DNA of 64,000 nucleotides from Nitrospira sp. (GCA_024998625.1 JACOEL010000001.1:404722-468721), one strand, 5' to 3'. Shown: positions 47,069 through 54,661, numbered from the stretch's first letter. The notes: a model not told the origin generated them from the sequence alone. Program-made: numbers and translations.

Positions 47069-47616
47069 GCCCCCACCACTTCCCAGCCGTCAGCTACCTC
47101 GATCCGGTCCCAATGGTCGGGCGCCGTGCGGCCTTTACAGGCATCACAGATCCGGTGCGTGAGGTCATCCTTGCGAGCGGCAAAGACATGATCGGGACCG
47201 ATACCAAGGCAGCGGCGCGATTCGGTCTCTGGCTCGTGCCGACAGCCGCTGGTGCGCGACTCCAACCCCGCCGCGGCGCACGCATTGAGCCAGCTCCCGA
47301 ACCGGCTGCGGATCGTTTGCCGGCTCATGTTCCCGTGTTCGATATAGGCCTGCTGACTGATATAGCCCAGCTCGGCATACACTCGGCGCAGATCGGCCAA
47401 CAGATCCTCGGTGTCGTGCGTGAACCCGCCGCGACTCTGCAGCCCTGCCGCCTCACACGCCTTCAGGAACGTGCCGAACCGCAGCTTGATCAAGTCGACA
47501 GAATAGCTCCCGTGATCGGCATAACAGCGCCACGAGATAAACCCCTGTGCCTGATGCACGGCCTGGATGTCGGCGATGAGATCGGCGAGGCTTGCTCCGC
47601 TACCTTTTGGTGGCAT
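47065..47616 (-). CDS. Homing-endonuclease-associated repeat protein
   Basis: 183 residues with two tandem copies (about 10-60 and 65-120) of a repeat of about 55 residues ending in RFGTFLKACEAAGL and RFGSWLNACAAAGL. This is the pattern of DNA-binding repeats found with HNH homing endonucleases. The C-terminal part has paired Cys/His residues (CRHEP, CDACKG) that may bind metal. No HNH core is visible, so it probably binds DNA without cutting. Confidence 0.7.
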   Translation of the reverse strand: MPPKGSGASLADLIADIQAVHQAQGFISWRCYADHGSYSVDLIKLRFGTFLKACEAAGLQSRGGFTHDTEDLLADLRRVYAELGYISQQAYIEHGNMSRQTIRSRFGSWLNACAAAGLESRTSGCRHEPETESRRCLGIGPDHVFAARKDDLTHRICDACKGRTAPDHWDRIEVADGWEVVGA

Positions 47617-47967
47617 CTAGTCCCCCCACATCATGGTTTGTTGGGTCGGCTCCGGTTTCGCCAGCATCCCCCGCATGCGCTTCAAGACCTGCGAGAGCGA
47701 ATAGAACCGGTGCGCGAATTGTTGAATCGTCGCCTGCAGCTCACCCTCGGTCTGGGCCAGGTAGTAGCCCCCGCCGGTGGAGGCCGTGCTGCTCCCGATC
47801 GGATAGCCCAGTTCCACGAGCTGGCGCTTGAGCTCCTGCACCTTGCGCGTGCCGTTCTTGTCGCGCCCGTAGCCCATGCGCTCCGACACGTCCATCAGCG
47901 AGATCGCCCGCGAGAGCCCCGCATGGTTACGCAAAATGGTCAAGAGCTTGGTTTCGTCGGAGGTCAC
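47617..47967 (-). CDS. Phage DNA-binding protein, winged-helix-like
   Basis: 116 residues. The N-terminal half (KLLTILRNHAGLSRAISL, then KVQELKRQLVELGYPIGS and GGGYYL) looks like a winged helix with an HTH_11-style wing; the C-terminal half is helical. GTG 47967 was chosen because it overlaps the HNH nuclease stop as GTGA; the longer ORF reads that gene in another frame. Probable regulator. Confidence 0.65.
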   Translation of the reverse strand: MTSDETKLLTILRNHAGLSRAISLMDVSERMGYGRDKNGTRKVQELKRQLVELGYPIGSSTASTGGGYYLAQTEGELQATIQQFAHRFYSLSQVLKRMRGMLAKPEPTQQTMMWGD

Positions 47968-48605
47968 GCCGCCTGCCCCTTCTTGGCCTTCCGCTTCCCG
48001 CTGGCCAGCTTCAGCTTCGCGAGCGTCAGGATCGCGGGCTTGAGCTCCGGCGCCGCCTGGTCGTAGTTCGGGCCACGATGGCCATTGAGGAACGGCAGCA
48101 GGCTGCGCGAAATCAGGATCCAGTTCGACGGGTCGGTATTGAGGCGGTTGCCGTCGAGACATTTCAGGACGTGCCCCGGAGGGACTGGTCCATGCTGCTG
48201 CGCCCACAGGTATTTGTGCTTCAGCACGTAGCGGCAGTCGTAGCCGGTATACGGATTCGTTTCCGCGACGCTGATCTCCACGTACCCATCGTCAGTGAGC
48301 CGCTCATGCCCGAGATATTTCGTGTTGTGCGGAAGATGCCCAGGCTTGAACTGGGTCCTCGCGCTGTTCGCGTTGAATGGTCGCTTCAGGCCCTTGTTGT
48401 ACGGCACATTCCCCTGGAGAAAGCATCCAGTCCGTCCTGTCGCCCACCCCCTCCGATTGCACAGCGCAGTGAAGTGCGCGAGGGTTACATCGGGCCGATC
48501 GAATCGTCGGCAGAACCGCGCATGGGCCTCACGCCTAGGCACGGTGCAATGCCGCTTGATCCAGGCCAACTCCTGAGCCGTGTAGGGAATGGCCTGGCCT
48601 TTCAT
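47964..48605 (-). CDS. HNH endonuclease (phage HNH_3 type)
   Basis: 213 residues. The N-terminal part is a DNA-binding region with several HTH-like helices; the HNH core is HKYLWAQQHGPVPPGHVLKC followed by NRLNTDPSNWILIS, the pattern of phage-borne HNH nucleases. The C-terminal tail is Lys-rich. It may be a free-standing homing nuclease rather than a packaging enzyme, as no terminase is near. Confidence 0.85.
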   Translation of the reverse strand: MKGQAIPYTAQELAWIKRHCTVPRREAHARFCRRFDRPDVTLAHFTALCNRRGWATGRTGCFLQGNVPYNKGLKRPFNANSARTQFKPGHLPHNTKYLGHERLTDDGYVEISVAETNPYTGYDCRYVLKHKYLWAQQHGPVPPGHVLKCLDGNRLNTDPSNWILISRSLLPFLNGHRGPNYDQAAPELKPAILTLAKLKLASGKRKAKKGQAA

Positions 48606-48865
48606 TTCTTCGGCCCCTCCACGAGTGCCTTGCCGGTGAGCATCGGCAGCATGTGCTCAAACGTCCCTTTCCCGCCGTGCTCGGCGACGAGCTCCGCGCC
48701 GCGCAGCACGATGGTGGCGTTGCCGATAATCTGCTCGCTCACCTTCACGATGGCGTCGGTCCTGCTCACTTCGTGCGCGATTTCTTCGGCGGTCAACTCC
48801 TCGTCGCTCAGCCGTTCCAGCTGGGCGAACAGATGGTCATTCAGATCGGTCAGTTTATTTTTCAT
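48602..48865 (-). CDS. Conserved phage protein, unknown function
   Basis: 87 residues, starting MKNKLTDLNDHLFAQLERL and mostly helical. Similar small proteins recur in early operons of Gram-negative prophages, but no function is known to me. It overlaps the HNH gene and begins inside the tail of the frameshifted upstream reading frame. Confidence 0.7.
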   Translation of the reverse strand: MKNKLTDLNDHLFAQLERLSDEELTAEEIAHEVSRTDAIVKVSEQIIGNATIVLRGAELVAEHGGKGTFEHMLPMLTGKALVEGPKK

Positions 48866-48955
48866 GGCGCTCCAGTATCGCTTTCGCTTCGATCAGCACG
48901 TTCAATTGCTCGCGTAACCGCTCAATCACCAGATCGAGCGATCCCCCCCCCCACC
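48855..48955 (-). pseudogene. Out-of-frame 3' continuation of the zinc-ribbon gene
   Basis: Downstream of the G10 tract the -1 frame encodes LDLVIERLREQLNVLIEAK plus a few residues, a good amphipathic helix. It stops exactly over the start of the next gene (ATGAAAAATAA), as genes in this operon usually do. It is either the true C terminus of the zinc-ribbon protein, reached by slippage or lost by an indel, or a 24-codon microgene starting at a GTG that overlaps the TGA. Confidence 0.5.
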
Positions 48956-49255
48956 CCCCAGCACCACGTCGCCGTCGATCACCGGCGACGCTGGCTTGGC
49001 TGGCTTGGTCGCCTGCACCACACTGGTGCACGGTGGTGCAGAGGCCTGCTCGGCCTGTGTCTTTTTGGCTTCCCGTGCGAGACGCTGCCCCTGCATCCAC
49101 GGTTGCCGATGCGCCTCATCGGTAAACTTCGGCATCTCCCCCTCCTTCGCCATCCGTCCGCAATTCACGCACCGCAGCAGGTCTTCCGAGAGCGCCCCGT
49201 CGTGCACCGTCTCTGGCACCAGGAGGCCGTGGCAGCGTGGGCAGGTCACCACCAC
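48926..49255 (-). CDS. Zinc-ribbon phage protein, frame-interrupted at a G10 tract
   Basis: 109 residues. Zinc knuckles CPRC and CVNC lie at residues 5-8 and 29-32, followed by a charged, low-complexity middle. The last residues (GGGGG) are encoded by a run of ten G on the coding strand (48943-48952) and the frame ends soon after. A -1 shift on the G run would fuse it to a further helical segment ending at 48855. Three consecutive GTG codons can start it; 49249 would give a GTGA overlap with RusA. Confidence 0.65.
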   Translation of the reverse strand: MVVTCPRCHGLLVPETVHDGALSEDLLRCVNCGRMAKEGEMPKFTDEAHRQPWMQGQRLAREAKKTQAEQASAPPCTSVVQATKPAKPASPVIDGDVVLGGGGGDRSIW

Positions 49256-49632
49256 TCCACTTCCATGCGCGGGCCGCTGCCGTCATCCCAGAACTTCTCC
49301 TGATCCCCCGCGTACACACACTCGTCATTCTCGAAAATGGCATCGGCTAAGGCCTTGTCGAGATTGTCTCGATCTGGCTTGCTCAGACAGGGCTGCCCCC
49401 GCATCGCCTCGCGCTTGCTCGCACTCCACGCGGCAGGCATGGCCAGATAGGCACGAAAGGTCAGCGTCGTGGGATTCGTCAGCACCACCTTCGTGGTCAC
49501 CCCAGCCGCCGCTCTCGCCGCATCAGCCCATGCGCGGTAGCGCATCACACGTGGGCGTTGCTTCCACTTGTCTTGCCGCGTCATGCGTGGCTTCCCCGTC
49601 GGATTTCCTCGAATGATAAACCGTTTCAGCAT
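49246..49632 (-). CDS. RusA-family Holliday junction resolvase
   Basis: 128 residues. RusA cuts four-way DNA junctions during phage recombination and replication. The diagnostic segment KPDRDNLDKALADAIFENDE carries the metal-binding Asp residues. The N-terminal GNPTGKPRMT stretch is also typical. ATG 49632 overlaps the upstream stop (ATGCTGA). Confidence 0.9.
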   Translation of the reverse strand: MLKRFIIRGNPTGKPRMTRQDKWKQRPRVMRYRAWADAARAAAGVTTKVVLTNPTTLTFRAYLAMPAAWSASKREAMRGQPCLSKPDRDNLDKALADAIFENDECVYAGDQEKFWDDGSGPRMEVEWW

Positions 49633-49979
49633 GCCGCCACCCACGGATACCGATCGAGAATCTCCGTCACATCGTGCGCCGGCAGCGCCACCATCGCCGT
49701 GGCGAGTTGCTCGCGCAGCTTGGCTTCCCGCTGGTCATACTCGTCGGTCTTCGGGAGATCGCCCATCGCCACCAGGCCGCGATACCGCCGCAGCTGCATA
49801 ATCCCGCCGATCAGCCCCAGCGTGACGTAGAGCTGCTCCCCGAATTCCGCCCGCGTGATCCCCTTCGGCTGCGGGTGCTCGGTGGAGCGGAACGCGACCC
49901 CCGAGGCTTTGGCTGGCCGCTCGTAGCCACACGTACAGCTGATGCCGTCGAATGGCCCGTCACACGTTGGGCATTGCAT
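49626..49979 (-). CDS. Phage protein with N-terminal zinc knuckle
   Basis: 117 residues. The N terminus has CPTC and CTCG, a short zinc ribbon; the remainder is helical (RAEFGEQLYVTLGLIGGIM, then KLREQLATAMVAL). Lies between the replication protein and RusA, overlapping both. Function unknown; a DNA-metabolism accessory role is only inferred from neighbours. Confidence 0.65.
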   Translation of the reverse strand: MQCPTCDGPFDGISCTCGYERPAKASGVAFRSTEHPQPKGITRAEFGEQLYVTLGLIGGIMQLRRYRGLVAMGDLPKTDEYDQREAKLREQLATAMVALPAHDVTEILDRYPWVAAC

Positions 49980-50835
49980 GCGTCACCCCCAATTCGCCGA
50001 GGTACTGTTCGAACTTCGACGGGCGGAACAACGTGTCGGGCCTGAGATATTCACGCATCTTCGGATCGTCTCCCCACTTCAACAGCCGATTGGCTATGAC
50101 CTTACGCACCTGCTCTTCCGTGAAGCCCTGCTTCAACAGGCCATGCACGGCGGTGAGGCTGACAGTCGGGTCCTTGTTGGGCTTGCGCGGCTGGAAGTGC
50201 TTGCCAGTCTTGCGGTTCAGGAACAGCAGGAGTTCCTCTGCCTGAGCCCAGAGCTCACCAGGAGACGGAGGTCGTGTCGGATGCTCGGCAGTCGAGACGC
50301 CAGGCGTGGCAGGAGAACTGCTCTTCTCCGGATCCGGATTCAAATTCGAAGAAGAAGAATTAAGACTGAGAGAATTAGGACTCGTCTTCGAGTCCGTCTC
50401 CGAGTCCGAGGGTGCGCAGGCGTGTTGGTTTCTACTTGCAGATGTAAACATCTGCGTACATATGTTTGCAGATGTATGCAGATTCTGGGAATCATCAAGA
50501 AAATCAGCAGGGTCGGGATATTTAGAGAATTTGGACCTCGGAGCCCCCTGATGCTCCACCCATTTCAAGAAGAGGCCATACCGGCGATCCCCGGCAAAAT
50601 AGAGCCGAATGAGGCACTTATCCACGAGCTCAGCGAGGGCTTTATCGATTTTCTCGACTCGAATCGAGTCCATCAACGGAAAACAGGCCGCTTTGACGAT
50701 CGAGCCGCAGGCCAGGAAGCGCCCGTAGTCGTCCGCCGTCGTGATCAATCGCCAGAACAACCGCTCGGCGAAGTCCGACACCTCGTTCAGGTTCTTGCTC
50801 GTCCTGGCGCTCTCACGTATCCAGCGGTTGGGCAT
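49960..50835 (-). CDS. Phage replication protein with conserved phage C-terminal domain
   Basis: 291 residues. The N-terminal 110 residues resemble a winged-helix replisome-organiser region (ERLFWRLITTADDYGRF). A Ser/Pro/Asn-rich linker (about 120-185) follows. The C-terminal domain has FLNRKTGKHFQP, GFTEEQVRKVI, DPKMREYLRPDTLF and KFEQYL, the signature of the Phg_2220_C family of phage replication proteins. It probably initiates phage replication, with the host supplying helicase. No separate helicase loader is seen in the window. Confidence 0.82.
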   Translation of the reverse strand: MPNRWIRESARTSKNLNEVSDFAERLFWRLITTADDYGRFLACGSIVKAACFPLMDSIRVEKIDKALAELVDKCLIRLYFAGDRRYGLFLKWVEHQGAPRSKFSKYPDPADFLDDSQNLHTSANICTQMFTSASRNQHACAPSDSETDSKTSPNSLSLNSSSSNLNPDPEKSSSPATPGVSTAEHPTRPPSPGELWAQAEELLLFLNRKTGKHFQPRKPNKDPTVSLTAVHGLLKQGFTEEQVRKVIANRLLKWGDDPKMREYLRPDTLFRPSKFEQYLGELGVTHAMPNV

Positions 50836-51249
50836 CTACCGAATTCCTTTGCGGCTGTTGCATGGGCGGCAGAGCGTCTGGAGATTGCTGAGGACGGTCT
50901 CTCCCCCGCGAGATTCAGGAATGACGTGATCGACAGTGAGGCGATCGCGCCGCGAACAATGACGGCAGGTGAAGTTGTCCCGGCACCACACGTTCCAGCG
51001 AAGATAATCGGGAATAATGGCCTTCGCCTTCGGTCGCGCGTTGAGCTCTGCCGGGAATTCAGGATAAGGACCGATATACTTCGCCCATCCTGGCCAACGG
51101 CCATCCCCGGTGACATATTGCCGATCCCACGCATGCAGGGCGTCCCGTTCCGCTTGCGGCATCGAGGCATAGCAGCCCACCATGAGCGAGCCGTAGGCTA
51201 AGATCTCATCCTTCTTCGCTTCTCGAAGGGCTCGGAGACTCTGACTCAT
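50836..51249 (-). CDS. HNH endonuclease (CxxC type)
   Basis: 137 residues. The C-terminal HNH core is CRHCSRRDRLTVDHVIPESR followed by NLQTLCRPCNSRKG, with two CxxC pairs for a structural zinc and the DH catalytic pair. The N-terminal part is unassigned. The stop directly abuts the replication gene start. Possibly a mobile HNH gene or a phage nuclease. Confidence 0.88.
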   Translation of the reverse strand: MSQSLRALREAKKDEILAYGSLMVGCYASMPQAERDALHAWDRQYVTGDGRWPGWAKYIGPYPEFPAELNARPKAKAIIPDYLRWNVWCRDNFTCRHCSRRDRLTVDHVIPESRGGETVLSNLQTLCRPCNSRKGIR

Positions 51250-51763
51250 CGCGTCAGCTCCCGAAAGCGGTTGAGAAATTCAAGCTCAGCTTCAACATTG
51301 GTCATGGTGCGGGAGTGCTGGCGAGCCCGGCGTGGCTGGGCCGAGCGGAGCCAGTCGTGCTCGCGCTGCAGCTGCGCGTGATCGGCTCTGGCCACCGACG
51401 GCGGCATGGTGGGCGGCAGGTTGAAGCGCACACACACGGCCTGCATCACCTCCGCCTCCACCTTCCGATACTGCGCCCCGAGGTCAGTGTGATATTTGAG
51501 CGGGCTCATCATGTCGCCCAGATAGGCCTCGCTGGCGTCATGCAGCAGCCCCACAGGGCATCCTTCGGCGGCACGTCGAGGCTCACCCAGTAGCTGTGCT
51601 CCGCCACCGAATAAAACTCCCGCACATGCCCGTTATACCGGCAGAGGTTCGAGAGCGACCGGGCGATGTCCTCGATCAAAATGCACTCGGGGTCCGGCGT
51701 CAGCGGATTGAACGCTTGCCAGAGATAGGTGCGGATGACGGGCGAGGCATCGCGCTGGCTCAT
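51246..51763 (-). pseudogene. HD-domain phosphohydrolase, interrupted by a -1 frameshift
   Basis: Two overlapping frames make one protein. The first (51763 down to about 51540) has TYLWQAFNPLTPDPECILI, the metal His in CRYNGHVREF and SVAEHS. The second supplies GLLHDASEAYLGDMMSPLK with the HD pair and the rest. They join at CTGTGGGGCTGCTG: one more G would read ALWGLLHD continuously. The family includes YfbR-like nucleotidases found in phages. It is a real break, an assembly error in a G run, or a slippage site. ATG 51763 overlaps the upstream stop (ATGA). Confidence 0.82.
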
Positions 51764-51975
51764 GCGGAGGCCCCCGCATGTACCCAAAATTGCGCACAGT
51801 AGGCCCGCCAGCAAGGCCCACAGAGGTCATGGGCTTTCAGCCGATACCGGCCGCCACGTGTGGCCTTGCGGCTCTTGGTGGACCGTCGCGCGTTGAGGCT
51901 CGTCATCGCCTCCCGGTGGCCGCATTCCGCGCAGAGCGGATGCCGGTGCTGGATCGGGTCCACATGCGAGGTCAT
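51760..51975 (-). CDS. Zinc-binding phage microprotein
   Basis: 71 residues with CAEC and CGPC knuckles separated by a basic stretch (RRSTKSRKATRGGRYRLK), a possible zinc-stabilised DNA or RNA binder. ATG 51975 overlaps the upstream stop (ATGA). Function unknown. Confidence 0.65.
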   Translation of the reverse strand: MTSHVDPIQHRHPLCAECGHREAMTSLNARRSTKSRKATRGGRYRLKAHDLCGPCWRAYCAQFWVHAGASA

Positions 51976-52202
51976 GACTGCACCCCCGCCGCAAGCCGCA
52001 GGCAGATCTGCGGAAAGCTCGAATACTCGGCACAGACACAGGCTTCCCCGCATGGCTCCGTCACGGTCACCCGCTCCAGCAGACCGAGCTGCTCCGCCTG
52101 GTCCTGCACGCCGCCCCCGTCAAGATCACAACCACCCTGCTCACGAGACTGCAGCAGGCACCAGCGCCCGAAATCAGCCAAGGCTTTTTCTTGCGAGGTC
52201 AT
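51972..52202 (-). CDS. Small phage protein, Cys-rich C-terminal half
   Basis: 76 residues. Helical N terminus (MTSQEKALADFGRWCLLQ) and a Cys-containing C-terminal part (CGEACVCAEY, FPQICLRL). Overlaps both neighbours by four bases. No known function. Confidence 0.65.
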   Translation of the reverse strand: MTSQEKALADFGRWCLLQSREQGGCDLDGGGVQDQAEQLGLLERVTVTEPCGEACVCAEYSSFPQICLRLAAGVQS

Positions 52203-52357
52203 GCCGCCGTCCTTTCCTGATCACGCTCCGGTTGTCGAATGATCCGCTCCACCACCAATTCCGCCAGGCGGTCTTGATGTTCCGCCGACCAGCTGCCGGC
52301 CAGTGCCCAGGCGGTGTGGAGATTGCGCTCCTGCAACTGTTGTTCAATTTGATGCAT
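52199..52357 (-). CDS. Small helical phage protein
   Basis: 52 residues starting MHQIEQQLQERNLHTAWALA, ending RDQERTAA. AGGAGG is placed a few bases before ATG 52357, and the stop overlaps the next start (ATGA), so the reading is well supported. Function unknown. Confidence 0.65.
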   Translation of the reverse strand: MHQIEQQLQERNLHTAWALAGSWSAEHQDRLAELVVERIIRQPERDQERTAA

Positions 52358-52366
52358 TGTGACCTC

Positions 52367-52645
52367 CTATGGCCGATATCCAGCGGCCACTGCGGACACT
52401 TCCATGATTTCCTGATTCGTCTCTGAGGGCTGCAGCACGTACCAGATTTCGTGGACAGGCACCACAAACACATTCCCAGAAATCCCCACTCTCAAGACCC
52501 CATTTCGCGCCGACAGCACGCGCCCGGAGATGCCGGAACAATTCGGCACGGGATTCCCGCGCGTCAGCAGCACCTGAATGAGCTGCCCCTGCAGAGCCAC
52601 TAACTCCCGCTCCATCGCCGATCGCTGAGGGAACCAGAGCCGCAT
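52367..52645 (-). CDS. Small phage protein, unknown function
   Basis: 92 residues: an N-terminal helix (AMERELVALQGQLIQVLL) followed by beta-rich sequence (GRVLSARNGVLRVGISGNVF). ATG 52645 is used, with GGAGG upstream; GTG starts up to 52654 are possible. No family recognised. Confidence 0.6.
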   Translation of the reverse strand: MRLWFPQRSAMERELVALQGQLIQVLLTRGNPVPNCSGISGRVLSARNGVLRVGISGNVFVVPVHEIWYVLQPSETNQEIMEVSAVAAGYRP

Positions 52646-52660
52646 CACACCCACCCTCCG

Positions 52661-52861
52661 TTACAGGCCCAGTTTCGTGAGCAGCTGCTTCGCCCGATGG
52701 GTCGCCGCCGTGCTCGCACTCCCCCGGCGCGATTGCGTTCCACGCGGCACGCGGAGAAAGGCATCGGGCGGGCGTGTGGGCGCTACTCGAAACAGCGCCC
52801 GCGCATTCATCATCAGCATCGGCTGCGTGCGGCGAGACGCCGCGATCTGCTCCGGGTTCAT
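52661..52861 (-). CDS. Small basic phage protein
   Basis: 66 residues, rich in Arg and Ala with an N-terminal MNPEQIAASRRTQPM. ATG 52861 overlaps the stop of the upstream membrane microprotein (ATGA). Possible nucleic-acid binder by charge only. Confidence 0.55.
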   Translation of the reverse strand: MNPEQIAASRRTQPMLMMNARALFRVAPTRPPDAFLRVPRGTQSRRGSASTAATHRAKQLLTKLGL

Positions 52862-53028
52862 CGCATCGCCTCCGGGCAGGGCTTGTGCGTGGGCCAGGGA
52901 ATCTCCACTTGAGGCGGCGGCGGATCGCAGGTGTCCCAGAGCAGATCCGTCGCCTCGATCCCCAGCCAGGCATGCAGAATGACTGCGGCCAGAATGGCAG
53001 CGGCCACGATCAGCAGCGGGCGAATCAT
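52858..53028 (-). CDS. Single-pass membrane microprotein
   Basis: 56 residues with an N-terminal transmembrane segment (LLIVAAAILAAVILHAWLG) and a short Pro/Cys-containing tail. GGGGAGG precedes ATG 53028; overlaps neighbours by four bases on both sides. Function unknown. Confidence 0.65.
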   Translation of the reverse strand: MIRPLLIVAAAILAAVILHAWLGIEATDLLWDTCDPPPPQVEIPWPTHKPCPEAMR

Positions 53029-53192
53029 GACGGCCTCCCCGGTCGCACGGTCCCGGCGCTCGCGCACCAGGGCAGATAGACCACGCCGCGCCGGTAGGCC
53101 TCCACGCGGCGGCGTTGCCTCCAGCCGAACAGGAGGTTGATCGTGGCCGGGAGACAGATGCCGACACAGATCAGGAGCCCCGCGAGCAGCAT
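53025..53192 (-). CDS. Single-pass membrane microprotein
   Basis: 55 residues starting MLLAGLLICVGICLP with an N-terminal membrane helix, then a basic tail (GWRQRRRVEAYRRG). ATG 53192 shares a base with the upstream stop (TGATG). Function unknown. Confidence 0.6.
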   Translation of the reverse strand: MLLAGLLICVGICLPATINLLFGWRQRRRVEAYRRGVVYLPWCASAGTVRPGRPS

Positions 53193-53491
53193 CAGTGCAT
53201 CCCCCGATCACAGGCGCCCTGCCGAGACGGGGCGTCCAACCGCGCACCCCCCAGGCAGGCCCCCACGGCCAGCAGGCCGATCACCAGCACCACCCCCGAG
53301 AGGCCCCCGAGGACAATCCCGGCCCAAAACTCCGAGAGCTGCGAGAGCAGCAGTGCCGCCCCCGCCCCCGCCAGCCCCAACACCAGCGTAATCCTCACCG
53401 CGAGCCCATCGATGGCCGAGGGAGAGGCCTGCCCCCGTTCCCCATAGCCCACCTGGCTCCATTTCACATTCGGTCGAGGCGTCTGATTCAT
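53192..53491 (-). CDS. Phage membrane protein, two helices
   Basis: 99 residues with two transmembrane segments, about 35-55 (ITLVLGLAGAGAALLLS) and 60-85 (FWAGIVLGGLSGVVLVIGLL). GGAGG precedes ATG 53491. The third membrane microprotein in a row; function unknown, though such runs can encode superinfection exclusion or lysis accessories. Confidence 0.65.
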   Translation of the reverse strand: MNQTPRPNVKWSQVGYGERGQASPSAIDGLAVRITLVLGLAGAGAALLLSQLSEFWAGIVLGGLSGVVLVIGLLAVGACLGGARLDAPSRQGACDRGMH

Positions 53492-53772
53492 CGGGCACCT
53501 CCCTGTTGAGCGAATTCCATCCGCCGCTGCAGCACCTGCGAGGCGCAGGCCAGCGGCACCTGAAACCGGTGCTGGAGCGCATCGGCATAGATGCCGAGCC
53601 AGGCCCACTGTTGCTCCTGATTAGGAATCTGCAGGAGCCAAAACCCCGCATTGTCGAGCCAGCGGTCCATGCCCGGCACGTCCTGCGCCGAGAGTCGCAT
53701 CACCGCGCCCTCCAGGTCGGAGAGAATGCCGAACAGGCCAGAGACGGGCGTGAGCGGGCGAGTACTGTTCAT
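53488..53772 (-). CDS. Phage hypothetical protein
   Basis: 94 residues, helical, with an aromatic-rich centre (WLDNAGFWLLQIPNQEQQWA). It overlaps the genes on both sides by four bases. No family recognised. Confidence 0.6.
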   Translation of the reverse strand: MNSTRPLTPVSGLFGILSDLEGAVMRLSAQDVPGMDRWLDNAGFWLLQIPNQEQQWAWLGIYADALQHRFQVPLACASQVLQRRMEFAQQGGAR

Positions 53773-54074
53773 TTGGCCCTCCGCAATTCGTGTAGTCGGT
53801 CAACCGTTGAGGGACTACAGGAAGGCGCTTCCTCCAGCGGCAGCAGTGTGCGAAGCTCCCGGTATGACGAACGGAACGCACGAACCAAGTTCATCCGGTA
53901 CCGGAACGATTGCCGCAGATAGCAGGAGCGTGAATGCGGCTTCTTGCCCGGCGGCACCAAGGACCGGATCCATTCCAAATCCGCCGTCTCCTCCTCGGTC
54001 AACCGCACCACGATGCCGTGGCCGCGCTTGCTTTCGTCGGCATCGGTGGGGCAACACACATTGTTGGCAGGCAT
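53769..54074 (-). CDS. Phage hypothetical protein, possible regulator
   Basis: 101 residues. The stretch IVVRLTEEETADLEWIRSLV resembles the beta strand and first helix of ribbon-helix-helix proteins, but the rest (basic, SCYLRQSFRYRMNLVRAF) is not diagnostic. It is the second gene of the leftward early operon, after the small RHH-like protein. Regulator role is a guess. Confidence 0.55.
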   Translation of the reverse strand: MPANNVCCPTDADESKRGHGIVVRLTEEETADLEWIRSLVPPGKKPHSRSCYLRQSFRYRMNLVRAFRSSYRELRTLLPLEEAPSCSPSTVDRLHELRRAK

Positions 54075-54094
54075 GGTTCAGGCCTCCTCCAGCC

Positions 54095-54274
54095 CTAGCT
54101 GTGAGATTGGGTCAAATGCTGCCGAATCAGGTATTCCCCCTGCTTCGACATCGACCGACCGTCGGCCTTCGCCTTCGCGGCGAATTGGTCAACGATCTCT
54201 TGCGTCGTGTGGATCTTGATCATCGGACGGCGCGCCGACTTCTTGGCTCGCGTGGTCATTCGTGACGACTTCAT
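54095..54274 (-). CDS. Small ribbon-helix-helix-like repressor candidate
   Basis: 59 residues: a basic N terminus, a predicted strand (PMIKIHTTQ), then two helices (EIVDQFAAKAKADG, SMSKQGEYLIRQHL), the layout of Arc/MetJ-type DNA-binding proteins. ATG 54274 lies only six bases after a strong -10 box, so the transcript is probably leaderless; the next ATG (54259) also lacks a Shine-Dalgarno site. It is the first gene of the leftward early operon and likely represses its own promoter, as the operator is palindromic. Confidence 0.6.
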   Translation of the reverse strand: MKSSRMTTRAKKSARRPMIKIHTTQEIVDQFAAKAKADGRSMSKQGEYLIRQHLTQSHS

Positions 54275-54280
54275 GGCCGT

Positions 54281-54309
54281 ATATTAGTACCAACATGGTA
54301 CCATGTCAA
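54281..54309 (-). promoter_or_regulatory. Early leftward promoter with palindromic operators in the spacer
   Basis: On the minus strand TTGACA (54304-54309) and TAATAT (54281-54286) are exactly 17 bases apart, a near-consensus sigma70 promoter. The spacer contains the perfect palindrome ACATGGTACCATGT (54293-54306) and the overlapping dyad GTACCA-ACA-TGGTAC (54287-54301). A repressor bound here would block polymerase. Only six bases separate the -10 from ATG 54274. Confidence 0.75.
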
Positions 54310-54343
54310 TACCCGTTGATAATTTTTTGCAGGAAGGCCCACA

Positions 54344-54661
54344 ATGGCACCACTTCACCACCAAGCAGTTGTATTTATGGCGAAAAAGACCGGAGAGAAA
54401 CGAGACGTGCAGATCAAGATCTCTGGCACGCCGTCGCTTAAATCGCTGATGGATGAGTTCGTGGCGGAAAATTCCCAGACGTTCAACTCAATGAACACGC
54501 TGGTCGATCGCGCCGTGCGGTACCTTGTGAAGCGGTATGAAGAGGCCGACGGACGAACGGATAAAGATGGGTTCCCGTTGGATGTAGCCGCGGAAGAGCA
54601 CCACGCCTACAAGAACGGCCCACCCGCGAAGGAGAAGAAACGCCATGGCTCCCCTTCTTAG
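54344..54661 (+). CDS. Phage small protein of the divergent cassette
   Basis: 105 residues. It contains DVQIKISGTPSLKSLMDEFV followed by NSMNTLVDRAVRYLVKRYEE, which resembles a strand-helix-helix RHH-like layout, and an acidic/basic tail. ATG 54344 has AGGAAGG upstream; an internal ATG at 54377 is possible. It faces the leftward early operon across the operator region, as regulators of phage switches do. Function inferred only. Confidence 0.55.
   Translation: MAPLHHQAVVFMAKKTGEKRDVQIKISGTPSLKSLMDEFVAENSQTFNSMNTLVDRAVRYLVKRYEEADGRTDKDGFPLDVAAEEHHAYKNGPPAKEKKRHGSPS

Noticed and set aside
47065..47616. Calling the repeat protein an active HNH nuclease
   Set aside because: Only the associated DNA-binding repeats are present; no HNH catalytic core can be seen.
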